DNA of 64,000 bases, from contig CAJKMG010000002.1 in NCBI GenBank assembly GCA_905200945.1, forward strand, positions 62,001-126,000, in the 5' to 3' direction. The DNA comes from an uncultured Akkermansia sp. GTDB lineage: Bacteria > Verrucomicrobiota > Verrucomicrobiia > Verrucomicrobiales > Akkermansiaceae. Shown here in pieces: positions 37,792-46,719 of this stretch. How positions within the stretch are numbered: the first letter of the stretch is position 1; every line of letters starts with the position of its first letter. Below the pieces are notes generated by a model. That model was not told where the DNA came from and searched no databases. It worked only from the letters and a program-made list of their open reading frames with translations. Both the position numbers and the translations under genes were made by a program.

Positions 37792-38013
37792 ATGCAGCAA
37801 TCCCGCCTGGATAAAGCCAAACTGATTATTGACCGTCCCGGGGACTTCAAGGTTTGCGAAGCCTGCGGTTCCATCGTATCCCTGACTACGTCCGTATGCC
37901 CCAACTGCAACGCCTACCGTTTTGACTCCAATACGGAATACGTCGTGGAACAAGCCGTACTGCTTGCATCCCGGGAACAACGTTCCGTTACACCGGAAGA
38001 TCTGGAAATTTAG
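37792..38013 (+). CDS. Small zinc-ribbon protein of unknown function
   Basis: 73 residues with a treble of Cys pairs: CEACG near residue 22 and CPNCN near 36, a classic four-Cys zinc ribbon. The rest (EYVVEQAVLLASREQRSVTPEDLEI) is predicted helical. No DNA- or RNA-binding family could be named. It begins 9 bases after the rpsT terminator, so read-through or a start within the terminator region is required. Its ATG 37792 has no clear ribosome site. Confidence 0.75.
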   Translation: MQQSRLDKAKLIIDRPGDFKVCEACGSIVSLTTSVCPNCNAYRFDSNTEYVVEQAVLLASREQRSVTPEDLEI

Positions 38014-38147
38014 GAAACGCGCCCCGGCGGTTTTCCCATACCATCTTCCACGGCCCAGCCTACTGCGCCGTGTTACGGAAAAACGGCAGCACCACCGTTG
38101 AAAAAGAACGCTTCTTTTTTCTCGTCCGCCAAACCGGAGGCGTTTTG

Positions 38148-39347
38148 CTATTTGCGCAGATCAGCAATGCGGAGGATGGTAGCCTCAATCAGGTTGGCCG
38201 GACATGAAGCACCCGCCGTAATTCCCACTTTCAGGGCCTTGCCCAGATTCTGCACTACCGGTTCCGTGGTCATGCGGCGCACTTCCCGCGTTTTCGTGTC
38301 AAAAGCATCCACATACTGGATGGACTTGATGCATTCTGCGGACTCAATGAAATACGTGGGCACATGCTCCCTGGCAATATCCACCAGATGCGTTGTGTTG
38401 GAACTGTTATAGCCTCCCACCACAAACATGACATCCAGAGAGTTCTTCAACAATTCATACAGGGCATCCTGGCGATCCTGGGTAGCGCCGCAAATAGTGT
38501 CAAACACATAGAAATTATCATCGTCTCCGTCTCTCTGAACAACGGCATCCTTTACCATTTTCTGAAGCGTCTGCGTCTCCGTTTTCAACATGGTAGTCTG
38601 GTTGGCGATACCCAATTCCTCCAGATCACGGTCAGGGTCAAACCCCGGAGAATAACAGCCTTCAAACCGTTTCAGGAACGCCTCGCGATCTCCGCGGCCC
38701 AGAATATAGTCACACAGGATGCGGGCATCCTCCAAATCGTAAACCACCAGGTATTTTCCCCTTCCCCGTTCCCCAAGAGCGCGGGAAGCCGTAGCGCTGG
38801 TTTCCTCATGGGTAGCCTTACCGTGGATAATGGAGGTAATCCCCATGGCCGCGTAATTCTTGACTCTTTTCCAAACCTTCATCACGTCCCCGCATGTCGT
38901 ATCTACAATCTGCACGTCCTTCTCTTCCAGAGCATCCATGAAAGGAGTGGGAACACCGAACGCGGGGATAATCACCACATCGTCCGGAGCAATCCGGTCA
39001 TAGGAGGAATCCAGTTGCTTCCAGGGAAGTTTTTGAATGCCCATCTCCTCCAGCTGCCGGTTCACCTCCGGATTGTGAATAATGTCCCCGATCAGAAAAA
39101 TCCGCCGGTCCGGAAACACTCTGCGTGCCGCATACGCTATATCAATGGCACGGCGTACGCCGTTGCAAAACCCAAATTCCCGGGCGAGGAAAAATTCCGT
39201 ATGGCCCAGATTGTACACATTGCCCGCAGAACGGATGTGGGAAATCAATTCACTTTGGTAATGCTGCTGAATTTCCTTCTCCACCTGCTCCATTACTTCG
39301 GCCCGTCTCACATTCACTCTGGCTTTGCGGGTTGAGTCCTGATTCAT
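38148..39347 (-). CDS. ispH: 4-hydroxy-3-methylbut-2-enyl diphosphate reductase, long form
   Basis: Last enzyme of the MEP isoprenoid pathway, an iron-sulfur reductase producing IPP and DMAPP. 399 residues from ATG 39347, well above the ~310 of E. coli IspH and close to the cyanobacterial/plant type. The three cluster ligands are visible: C61 (GFCNGV), C152 (DTTCGDV) and C286 (DTICGATQDRQ), along with IIHNPEVNRQL, HGKATHEET and GGYNSSNTTHL. Divergent from the dus gene with a 70-base gap. Confidence 0.94.
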   Translation of the reverse strand: MNQDSTRKARVNVRRAEVMEQVEKEIQQHYQSELISHIRSAGNVYNLGHTEFFLAREFGFCNGVRRAIDIAYAARRVFPDRRIFLIGDIIHNPEVNRQLEEMGIQKLPWKQLDSSYDRIAPDDVVIIPAFGVPTPFMDALEEKDVQIVDTTCGDVMKVWKRVKNYAAMGITSIIHGKATHEETSATASRALGERGRGKYLVVYDLEDARILCDYILGRGDREAFLKRFEGCYSPGFDPDRDLEELGIANQTTMLKTETQTLQKMVKDAVVQRDGDDDNFYVFDTICGATQDRQDALYELLKNSLDVMFVVGGYNSSNTTHLVDIAREHVPTYFIESAECIKSIQYVDAFDTKTREVRRMTTEPVVQNLGKALKVGITAGASCPANLIEATILRIADLRK

Positions 39348-39417
39348 GCTCCCAGCTTCCACACTTTCCTTCTTTCGTCAAGACAATCACAGCTTGCCAA
39401 CCGGAGCTTTTCACGGT

Positions 39418-40476
39418 ATGCACACACCCATGCTCCTGGCCCTGGCCCCCATGAAAGACGTGACGGATCTGGCTTTCCTCAACACATTGAAAGACTTGAA
39501 TTCCCTGCCGGATTATTTCATCACGGAGTATTTCCGGACGGTGGCCCATCATAAAAAGATGTCGCCATACATTCTGCGCTCCATTGATGAAAATCCCACG
39601 GGCCGCCCCATTTACGGACAGCTCGTGGGCCATGAACCGGAATACCTGGCAAGGGATGCACAGGCCCTGATGGAACACGCCTGTGCAGGCGTGGATCTGA
39701 ATATGGGCTGCCCCGCCCCCATCGTATGCCGGAGAAATGCGGGGGGCGGCATGCTGCGGTCCCTGAAGGCCATGGATGCGGCCCTGGGAGCGCTCCGGGA
39801 CGTACTGCCTGCCGGAGCCTTTACCGTTAAATGCCGCCTGGGATACGAAACTCCGGACGAATTTGAACGGATCCTCCCAGTAATTGCCTCCCATTCCCCG
39901 GACAGAGTGTGCATTCACGCCCGCACCGTCCGCGAGGGCTACCGCTCTCCGGTGCACCCGGAATGGGTGAAATGGGCCGCAGGAGTGCTGAAATGTCCCG
40001 TAGTCGCCAACGGCAATATTGTGGATGCGGCCACAGCGGAGGCATGGGTGCGGCTGGCCCGGCCAGCAGGGCTGATGATCGGACGGGCGGCCCTGCGCAA
40101 TCCATGGATATTTTCCCAGCTTCATGCCCGTTTTCGGGGCCATGCCGCCGGAAACCTCACTTTCCGGAACGTGCTGCACTATATTCGCCTCCTTTATGAA
40201 CGCACGCGGGAAATGCAGGAACATTACGTGGAAGAAAAACACATCCACCGCATGAAAAAATACCTGGTTTATACCGCGCGGGGACTTCCCGACACTTTTG
40301 ACCATTACATGAAAAGGGCGAAAACCGCCCGCGATTTCATGCGCATTTGCGAGGACATTCTGGATAACGACGCTCCCTTTGCCCCCACTCCGCCGGAAGA
40401 CACGCATCTCTTTGCCCATTTCCATACCCTCCTTGGGCAAGAGGAAGCTTGTCTCCCTCCCGGAATTCAGGTATGA
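39418..40476 (+). CDS. dus: tRNA-dihydrouridine synthase
   Basis: FMN-dependent enzyme reducing uridine to dihydrouridine in tRNA D-loops. 352 residues from ATG 39418. The barrel shows LALAPMKDVTDLAF, catalytic Cys in DLNMGCPAPIVCRRNAGGG, phosphate/FMN residues VVANGNI and GRAALRNPWIF, and a helical C-terminal tRNA-binding domain. An upstream frame to 39346 overlaps ispH and is not needed. It is the first gene of a tight three-gene operon with the transglutaminase-like and lipid-kinase-like genes (6-base gap, then a 4-base overlap). Which Dus subgroup (A, B or C) I leave open. Confidence 0.92.
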   Translation: MHTPMLLALAPMKDVTDLAFLNTLKDLNSLPDYFITEYFRTVAHHKKMSPYILRSIDENPTGRPIYGQLVGHEPEYLARDAQALMEHACAGVDLNMGCPAPIVCRRNAGGGMLRSLKAMDAALGALRDVLPAGAFTVKCRLGYETPDEFERILPVIASHSPDRVCIHARTVREGYRSPVHPEWVKWAAGVLKCPVVANGNIVDAATAEAWVRLARPAGLMIGRAALRNPWIFSQLHARFRGHAAGNLTFRNVLHYIRLLYERTREMQEHYVEEKHIHRMKKYLVYTARGLPDTFDHYMKRAKTARDFMRICEDILDNDAPFAPTPPEDTHLFAHFHTLLGQEEACLPPGIQV

Positions 40477-40482
40477 ATTTCA

Positions 40483-41628
40483 ATGTTCATGAATCTGCTG
40501 CCTTTCTCCCTTCTCCCGGGCCTGACCGCCGCTATCTGCGCCGCCCATGACACCATTCAGGACGGGGTGGAATTTCTGCGTGCCTACATGCCCGCGCAGG
40601 ACAGGGAAACGGTTACGCAAGAAAGGCTGGTCCGGGAAGTCCGCATCGCCCTGGCAGCCCGGAACCAATTCCCCTGGGCCGCCCAGGTTCCGTGGGAACT
40701 TTATGAAAATAACGTTCTCCCTTATGCCGTGGTCAACGAACCGCGTGACGAATGGAGGGAGCAGTTCCATCACCTCTTCGCACCGCTTGTTTCCCCATGC
40801 AAGACGGGGCGGGAAGCAGCCCTCGCCATCTCCTCCAGTATCCAGAAAACCCTGAACGTACGCTATTCCACAGAGAGAAGAGTTCCCCACCAGGGAGTCA
40901 GGGAGTCCCTGCAATCCGGCAAGGTCTCCTGTACGGGCCAAAGCATCCTGCTCATCTGCGCGCTTCGTTCCGTGGGCATTCCGGCCCGCATGGCGGGCGT
41001 TCTCACCTGGAACCACGTGCGCGGCAACCACAACTGGGTGGAAGCCTGGTGTGACGGGGAATGGAAAATGCTGGAATACAATGAAAAGGACTTCAACACC
41101 CCGTGGGTAATGTCCGCCATCAGCATGCTGGATCCCCGCAAACCGGAGAACGCCATTTATGCCACCTCCTGGAAAAAGGAACCTTCAGGAACCTTCTTTC
41201 CCATGATATGGGAAGCCCGTTACGACGAAAAACGGCACGCTCTGGCTTTCCCTCCGGAAAGCCGTACCGTCCCCGCCGTCAATATCACGGACCGCTACAT
41301 GAAACTGGCGAATGAATGGGTGGCTGCCCAACCGGAATATGTGCCCGGCAGCCGGCTGATGCTGGACATCAGGGAAGAGAGAAAAAACGGTGTCAGAAGG
41401 CTTCCCTTGCACGTCGTCCTCAAATCGGAAGAAGGGAAAGTTCTGGCGGAAGGCATTACTCCCGGACCGTCCGACGACATGAGGAAGTTTCTTGAGGTAC
41501 TCCTGCCGGACAATATTTCCCGCGGCATGCTGGAGTTCAGGCTGCCTGACGGAACCGTGCGCCATGAACCTGTGGCACACACGGAAGCCCCGGTTCAGAT
41601 TTTGAACTTCTTCGTGTCCGCTCCATGA
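40483..41628 (+). CDS. Secreted transglutaminase-like protein
   Basis: 381 residues with N-terminal signal-like MFMNLLPFSLLPGLTAAICA. The central transglutaminase-core domain has the catalytic Cys150 in GKVSCTGQSILL and the His183 in NHNWVEAW, followed by an acidic/aromatic segment WKMLEYNEKDFN where the third residue of the triad should lie. A beta-rich C-terminal domain (LPLHVVLKSEEGKVLAEG) may be Ig-like. Bacterial members act as proteases or crosslinkers outside the cytoplasm; substrate unknown. Placed between dus and a lipid kinase homolog, it does not reveal an obvious pathway. Confidence 0.82.
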   Translation: MFMNLLPFSLLPGLTAAICAAHDTIQDGVEFLRAYMPAQDRETVTQERLVREVRIALAARNQFPWAAQVPWELYENNVLPYAVVNEPRDEWREQFHHLFAPLVSPCKTGREAALAISSSIQKTLNVRYSTERRVPHQGVRESLQSGKVSCTGQSILLICALRSVGIPARMAGVLTWNHVRGNHNWVEAWCDGEWKMLEYNEKDFNTPWVMSAISMLDPRKPENAIYATSWKKEPSGTFFPMIWEARYDEKRHALAFPPESRTVPAVNITDRYMKLANEWVAAQPEYVPGSRLMLDIREERKNGVRRLPLHVVLKSEEGKVLAEGITPGPSDDMRKFLEVLLPDNISRGMLEFRLPDGTVRHEPVAHTEAPVQILNFFVSAP

Positions 41629-42482
41629 AAATTCCCCTGTTTTTCAACAACACGGCGCGCAGTGCCAGAGCCGGACGATTCCGCCGCTGGCTGGATCGGC
41701 ACCGGGATTTTTTTGACGTCATTGAACCGGAAAGCAGGGAAGACATGTTGAACCATTTGGTTTCTCAGGCGAATTCCGGAACGCCTGCCGTGGCTGTGGC
41801 GGGAGGGGACGGCACGTTGGGAATTGCGGCAAGGGCCCTCTGCAATACGGAAACGGTGCTGGCCCCCTTTCCTGCGGGCACCATGAATGTTTTTTCACGG
41901 GAAATAGGAATCCGCCCGGATTTCGACCACGCCCTGCACATTCTGAACACGGGGCGTTCCAAAAATGTGGACCTGTTCGCATTCAACGGGCAAGTTTTTC
42001 TCCAAATGGCAGGTATCGGCGCGGATGCCCGAGCCGTAGAACTGACCACATGGGAAATGAAAAAAAAGTGGAAAGCCCTTGCCTACGTAATTGCCGGCGC
42101 CCGGGTCTGTACGGAAAAACAGCCGCACCTCACCCTGACCACAGATGAAGGCCGGGTATTGGAAGGCCGCTCCATCATCTTCGGCAATGGACGCAAGTAT
42201 GGCGGGCCGCTTAACTTCTTTGCTGAAGCGGACAACAGTGACGGCCTTCTGGACGCAGTAGTATTCAGGCATTCCATTACTTCCATCATCGGGGAATTCC
42301 TGACGGCCGCAGTTCATGGGGGCTTTCATTCCCGAAGGAGAGGCAGTTTTGAATACATCCGGATGACGGCGGGAACCGTTACTTCCGCCGGACAGGCCGC
42401 CTGCGAACTGGACGGAGATTACGCAGGAAACACTCCGGTCCGCATCACTCGACTCGGCTCTCTGAAAGTGTTCGTCCCCTGA
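41625..42482 (+). CDS. Diacylglycerol kinase-family (YegS/DagK-like) lipid kinase
   Basis: 285 residues, overlapping the upstream stop codon by ATGA (41625-41628), so translationally coupled. The nucleotide-binding loop VAGGDGTLG (GGDGT at 60-64) and the second-domain GPLNFFAEADNSDGLLD identify the DAGK catalytic family. Such proteins phosphorylate diacylglycerol or related lipids; the substrate here is inferred only at family level. The short N-terminus FFNNTARSARA matches the phosphate-loop approach of these kinases. Followed by a long hairpin. Confidence 0.9.
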   Translation: MKIPLFFNNTARSARAGRFRRWLDRHRDFFDVIEPESREDMLNHLVSQANSGTPAVAVAGGDGTLGIAARALCNTETVLAPFPAGTMNVFSREIGIRPDFDHALHILNTGRSKNVDLFAFNGQVFLQMAGIGADARAVELTTWEMKKKWKALAYVIAGARVCTEKQPHLTLTTDEGRVLEGRSIIFGNGRKYGGPLNFFAEADNSDGLLDAVVFRHSITSIIGEFLTAAVHGGFHSRRRGSFEYIRMTAGTVTSAGQAACELDGDYAGNTPVRITRLGSLKVFVP

Positions 42483-42552
42483 AACGCAGCGTGAAAACAG
42501 GGCCTTTTGACAAAAGCCAGGCCCCCTCCTTGCCTTCTCCATAAAACCGTAA

Positions 42553-42585
42553 ACAAGCCGTACCGGGAAAACCGGTACGGCTTGT
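42553..42585. terminator. Strong hairpin between convergent lipid kinase and fabI genes
   Basis: A perfect 14-bp stem ACAAGCCGTACCGG/CCGGTACGGCTTGT with a 5-nt loop (42553-42566, 42572-42585). On the minus strand it is followed by TTTACGGTTTTAT, so it best terminates fabI. The plus strand lacks a T tract. Confidence 0.75.
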
Positions 42586-42616
42586 GAACAGGAAGAAAGC
42601 TTCCGCAAGTAACGCG

Positions 42617-43399
42617 TTACATTCCCATAATCTGATAACCGCCGTCCACGTAAATTACCTGCCCGGTGATTGCGGCTGCGCCGTCACTGGCCAGGAAAAC
42701 GCCGGTGGCTCCCAATTCCTCACCCGTGCAGGAACGGCCCAGAGGGGCATGCTCCTCATACACCTTGAACATGGTGTTAAAACCGGAAACGCCGCGCGCC
42801 GCAAGCGTCTGCATGGGACCTGCGCTGATGCAATTGACACGGATACCGCGGGAACGGCCCAAATCATAAGCCAGATAACGGGTGCAGGCTTCCAGGGCAG
42901 CTTTGGAAACGCCCATCAGATTGTAGTTGGGAACCACTTTTTCGGATCCTAGATAGGACATCGCCAGAATGCTGCCATTGTCAGACATCATGGGTTCCAC
43001 GGCGCGGGAAAGGGCTACCAGGGAATAAGCGGAGATATCCAGGGAAATCTTGAATGCCTCACGGCCCGTTTCCAGGAAACTGCCGCCGAGAGCCTCTTTC
43101 GGGGCAAAAGCCACGGAATGCAGCAGACAATCTACTTTATCCGTATGCTGGCGAACCCTTTCAAAGAAAGCGTTAACAGACTCATCACTGCTGACATCCA
43201 GATCATAAACGGGAACATCCTCGCCGAAGTTTTCATGGATCAGCTTGAGAACACCGTCCTTGAGACGTTCTCCCTGATAATTGAAGATGAGCTTTGCGCC
43301 CGCTTCATGCCACGCCTTGGCAATTGCGAACGCGATGCTGCGCTTGTTCGCCACGCCGACTACGACACCAACTTTGCCTTCGAGTAATTTACTTGACAT
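42617..43399 (-). CDS. fabI: Enoyl-[acyl-carrier-protein] reductase FabI
   Basis: NADH-dependent reductase finishing each fatty-acid elongation cycle. 260 residues, SDR fold with the FabI-type nucleotide motif VVVGVANKRSIAFAIAKAW and the catalytic Y-x6-K pair Y159 and K166 in NYNLMGVSKAALE. Other markers are SVAFAPKEALGG and the NADH-binding ISAGPMQTLAARGVSGF, typical of FabI rather than FabL or FabV. Last gene of the minus-strand series, with a terminator 31 bases downstream. Confidence 0.96.
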   Translation of the reverse strand: MSSKLLEGKVGVVVGVANKRSIAFAIAKAWHEAGAKLIFNYQGERLKDGVLKLIHENFGEDVPVYDLDVSSDESVNAFFERVRQHTDKVDCLLHSVAFAPKEALGGSFLETGREAFKISLDISAYSLVALSRAVEPMMSDNGSILAMSYLGSEKVVPNYNLMGVSKAALEACTRYLAYDLGRSRGIRVNCISAGPMQTLAARGVSGFNTMFKVYEEHAPLGRSCTGEELGATGVFLASDGAAAITGQVIYVDGGYQIMGM

Positions 43400-43465
43400 A
43401 ATGGTAAATGGATACTGCCTTACTTTCTTTCATTTGACAAGAAAAACGGATGTCACGGCATTTTG

Positions 43466-44341
43466 TCAGGCTCCCGTCTGCTGGCGGCACGCTTTGACCG
43501 TATTGGCCATCAGCATGGCGATAGTCATCGGCCCCACGCCGCCAGGCACAGGAGTAATGGCCCGACACTTGGGCGCCACCTCGTCATAGGCCACGTCTCC
43601 CACAATCCGGTAGCCGCGCTTGGCGGAGGCATCTTCCACGCGGTTGATGCCCACATCCACCACTACGGCGCCGTCTTTCACAAAATCAGCCGTCACAAAA
43701 GCAGGCCGCCCGATGGCCGCCACGATAATGTCTGCGGAACGGCAAAGTTCCGGCAGGTTCTTCGTACGGGAATGGGCCACAGTCACGGTGGCATTTGCCT
43801 GCTTGGACATCAGAAGATGCGCCATCGGTTTGCCCACAATCATGCTGCGGCCAATGACCACGGCATTCGCCCCCGCCGTTTCAATGCCGGCGGCCTTTAA
43901 CAACCTCATGCAGCCCAGAGGGGTACAGGGTACAAAACCGGTCTCATCTTCCAGCACCAGCTTGGCGACATTCTCCGGGTGGAAACCGTCCACATCCTTG
44001 GCGGGGTTTATTTCCAGGACCACGGCCGCCTCGTCAATGTGTGGGGGGGGCGGGCTTTGCACCAGGATGCCGTGGACGGAAGGATCCGCGTTCAAGTCAC
44101 GGACAACCTGGAGCAGTTCATCCTGGGAGGCGTCGGAAGGGAGAACTATCTTACGGGAATTCATCCCCAGTTCCGCACATTTTTTCACCTTGGAATTCAC
44201 GTATACCTGGGAGGCGGGATCATCCCCTACCAGAACTACGGCCAAACCGGGCGTTATTCCCTGTTCCCTGAGCCGGGCAATATCCCTTTCAACCTCTTCC
44301 AGCACCTGGGAGGCTACTTGTTTTCCATCGATGATTTGCAT
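43466..44341 (-). CDS. folD: Bifunctional methylenetetrahydrofolate dehydrogenase/cyclohydrolase
   Basis: Oxidises 5,10-methylene-THF to methenyl-THF and hydrolyses it to 10-formyl-THF. 291 residues. Catalytic YxxxK is Y47/K51 in YVNSKVKKC, then GILVQSPPPPH with Q95, DVDGFHPEN, the dinucleotide loop VIGRSMIVGKPMAHLL and TPVPGGVGPMTIAML. The usual VQLPLP loop is VQSPPPP here, with eight consecutive C residues in the coding strand. Its start lies 28 bases inside the 3' end of the upstream acyltransferase gene, suggesting translational coupling. Connects to one-carbon flux with the SHMT-containing fusion at the window end. Confidence 0.95.
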   Translation of the reverse strand: MQIIDGKQVASQVLEEVERDIARLREQGITPGLAVVLVGDDPASQVYVNSKVKKCAELGMNSRKIVLPSDASQDELLQVVRDLNADPSVHGILVQSPPPPHIDEAAVVLEINPAKDVDGFHPENVAKLVLEDETGFVPCTPLGCMRLLKAAGIETAGANAVVIGRSMIVGKPMAHLLMSKQANATVTVAHSRTKNLPELCRSADIIVAAIGRPAFVTADFVKDGAVVVDVGINRVEDASAKRGYRIVGDVAYDEVAPKCRAITPVPGGVGPMTIAMLMANTVKACRQQTGA

Positions 44342-45042
44342 AATAATGATTGGTTAAGAGGCGGGAAGTCCGGAAGCCCCTCGCCAAGCAGCCCGGCCAG
44401 AAGACGGGCATAATCCGCCACCTGTTCATCTGTTGCGTCCGGGGGAACGAACAGGCGCTTTTTCCATAGAATATTTACGTTGGAACATGGCTTGGGAATG
44501 GCGTAACGGTCCCAGGTTCTGTTCAGACGCCAGCAGCTTTCATATTCGATACATACGGGAACGATGGGGAGCCCTGACTGAGAGGCCATTTTGACAATAC
44601 CATGATGCACCTCGTAAAGGGGGCCCCGCGGGCCATCCGGAGTAAGACAGAAGCAGACATCCCCCTCCTGAACCTTCCGCATCATTTCCATGTAGGCCAA
44701 CGCCCCGCGCCGGCCGGAAGACCCCCTGACTGCCCCCAGGCCGAAGTGCCTGCATACGGCTTCCACCAGGGCACCGTCCTTGCTGGCGCTGGTAAGCACA
44801 CACATCCTGAGCGGCTTCTGGGCCAAAGACCACGCATAACCCGGCACCATTGTGCGATTGTGCCAGAGAGCCACAAGAAAAGGCGCCGTATAAACATCAT
44901 CATGCTCCTCCTTGATGGAACGGATATTCAGGCTCATGCAGATGGGCTGAAGTATGGACCACAGGCCAAAGCCGGCCAGCCTGGTCCACCAGCGGGACCG
45001 CTTTTCAGATGTTTTGCGAACAATGGGATTGAGCAGCAACAT
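44314..45042 (-). CDS. DUF374/lysophospholipid acyltransferase-like protein
   Basis: 242 residues, likely inner-membrane-associated via the first 40 residues. The HNR motif (LVALWHNRTMVPG), TSASKDGALVEAVCRHFG, AVRGSSGRRG and TPDGPRGP are the DUF374 signatures of the LPLAT superfamily, members of which acylate lipid A precursors or other lipids. An acyl transfer role in envelope lipid formation is inferred; the acceptor is unknown. 15 bases after the AsmA-like gene and overlapping folD, so part of the same transcript. Confidence 0.85.
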   Translation of the reverse strand: MLLLNPIVRKTSEKRSRWWTRLAGFGLWSILQPICMSLNIRSIKEEHDDVYTAPFLVALWHNRTMVPGYAWSLAQKPLRMCVLTSASKDGALVEAVCRHFGLGAVRGSSGRRGALAYMEMMRKVQEGDVCFCLTPDGPRGPLYEVHHGIVKMASQSGLPIVPVCIEYESCWRLNRTWDRYAIPKPCSNVNILWKKRLFVPPDATDEQVADYARLLAGLLGEGLPDFPPLNQSLLCKSSMENK

Positions 45043-45057
45043 GGAATCTTGGCAATA

Positions 45058-46698
45058 TCACATGAACCCGTCCACTGTAATCCGGGAAGGAGGGGGATTT
45101 GACGGAGCAGGAAGGGATACCCCACGGGAAGGAACGGTATACATTTCCGGACGATCCGTGCTCGGCGCTTTTTCCTGGAGCATTCCCGCGGAGTTATCCT
45201 GCGGAAACGCCGGAGTGCCGGAAATTTTTACAGAAAGAATAATTTCATGCCCTTCCTGCGTCACGCCGGACGGCAGTTTCCGGCTGTCCACCATGTAGGA
45301 AGGGATTTTAAAAACCAGTTTTCCCGTCAAGGAAGCACCGTTGCTGTACAAAGCTCCGGTCACCCCCAGAAAGCCCTGCTCAAACAGGGAAATCTCCTTC
45401 AGGGAGGCGGAATGTCCCGTTCCATCGCTTTCCATAAGGAAAGAGCCGGACGTAAAGACGGGAGAGGAATACGGCAGCCTTATTTCCGTATTCCGGGCAG
45501 TTATGGCCGCCAGCAGGCGCAAAACAGGCAGCCTGATCATGGTCGCCTTGATAACGGAACCGCTGTATCCTTTTAGAGAGGGCCTTTTCTGTTCAGCTGT
45601 TACAGGCAGAGCAAAATCCAGCTTCAATTCATGCTTCTCATCCCCTTCCTGCTCTCCCGTCTGCACCTTGAGAACGGAAGAGAAATCATCTCCCAGCAGA
45701 GAGGCGAGATCGAAATTTCTTCCTGTCAAAGTCCAGGCCTGATGACGAAAATCCGTACCCAGAAGGAAATTCCCCGTAATCATGAAAGGGCTGAGATCCG
45801 TAGGCTTGTTGAGAAAACGCCCTTTGTCCAGAAAACCGGAAAAAGTGAGCTGCTTGACGCCGCTTCCGTTTAGAATGACGGAACCGGAATCACCCCCCAT
45901 CAGAGGCCAGCCCTTGATTTTCAGTTTTTGCTGTGACAAATCCAGCACGTATTCCGGTTCAGTTCCATTTCCGGACGTGCGGATGTAGGCTTCCGCCGTC
46001 ATATAAAAGGGAGCGTCATTCCTCTCCAGAGTAAACTCTTCCGTCCCGTGGGCATAACCCACTTCCAGACGCGGAGCTGTATATCGCCGGAAAATGAACG
46101 GCAGTTCCCGGTTCGTCTGAGGCACGGCAAATTTAACGAACCCGGGACGCAGTCCAATTACAGCCCTGGACACATTAAGCCCTTCCCCCTTGATTTTCCC
46201 CATGAATAAGGACACGGCGGAAATTTCTCCAGAGATGCCTTCCATTGCCACAAAGGACAGGCAGGAATCTTCCGGAAAGGAGATTCTGATGCGTGAAGCT
46301 TTCATGGTAAGGCCATCCATCGCCATTCCGGAAATTTTCACTTCCCCGCCCCAGGCGGCGGAAAGATCAGCTTGCAGACGGTCGGCAAATTCCTCCGTAT
46401 TGAAGGAAGAAAGACGGTACATATATGTCCCCGCCAGCACACCGGCAACCAGAAGAACCAGAATACAAAGGCCTATTAAAAAACGCTTGTTTTTCAACAC
46501 GGCCTGTTTGGAATCCCGCTGGTCGTCATTGTAAGCGCGCCGACGCTTTTCCACCCGGATCACCTTGCTGCCGTCCGGGCGCACCACGACTTCCCTTCTC
46601 CTCTCTACTCCGTGAGAATCCGACGCATGCAGTTGACGCATGATATTGCCGGCCCCCTGGGCAGGAGAAGATTCAAAATCGGAATCGCTGTTTTTCAA
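45058..46698 (-). CDS. AsmA-like single-pass membrane protein, uncharacterised
   Basis: 546 residues. A charged N-terminal cytoplasmic tail (RRREVVVRPDGSKVIRVEKRRR spread over about 30-55) is followed by one transmembrane helix at about 73-93. The periplasmic remainder is beta-rich with AsmA/DUF3971-like pattern (FADRLQADLSAAWGGEVKISG, TMKASRIRISF). Such proteins are linked to outer-membrane biogenesis or lipid transport; here that is inference from topology. It starts 21 bases after the TPR-secretin gene and precedes an acyltransferase, an arrangement suggesting an envelope-assembly unit. Confidence 0.6.
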   Translation of the reverse strand: MKNSDSDFESSPAQGAGNIMRQLHASDSHGVERRREVVVRPDGSKVIRVEKRRRAYNDDQRDSKQAVLKNKRFLIGLCILVLLVAGVLAGTYMYRLSSFNTEEFADRLQADLSAAWGGEVKISGMAMDGLTMKASRIRISFPEDSCLSFVAMEGISGEISAVSLFMGKIKGEGLNVSRAVIGLRPGFVKFAVPQTNRELPFIFRRYTAPRLEVGYAHGTEEFTLERNDAPFYMTAEAYIRTSGNGTEPEYVLDLSQQKLKIKGWPLMGGDSGSVILNGSGVKQLTFSGFLDKGRFLNKPTDLSPFMITGNFLLGTDFRHQAWTLTGRNFDLASLLGDDFSSVLKVQTGEQEGDEKHELKLDFALPVTAEQKRPSLKGYSGSVIKATMIRLPVLRLLAAITARNTEIRLPYSSPVFTSGSFLMESDGTGHSASLKEISLFEQGFLGVTGALYSNGASLTGKLVFKIPSYMVDSRKLPSGVTQEGHEIILSVKISGTPAFPQDNSAGMLQEKAPSTDRPEMYTVPSRGVSLPAPSNPPPSRITVDGFM

Positions 46699-46719
46699 TG
46701 GTCTCGATCCGGTTAAAGG

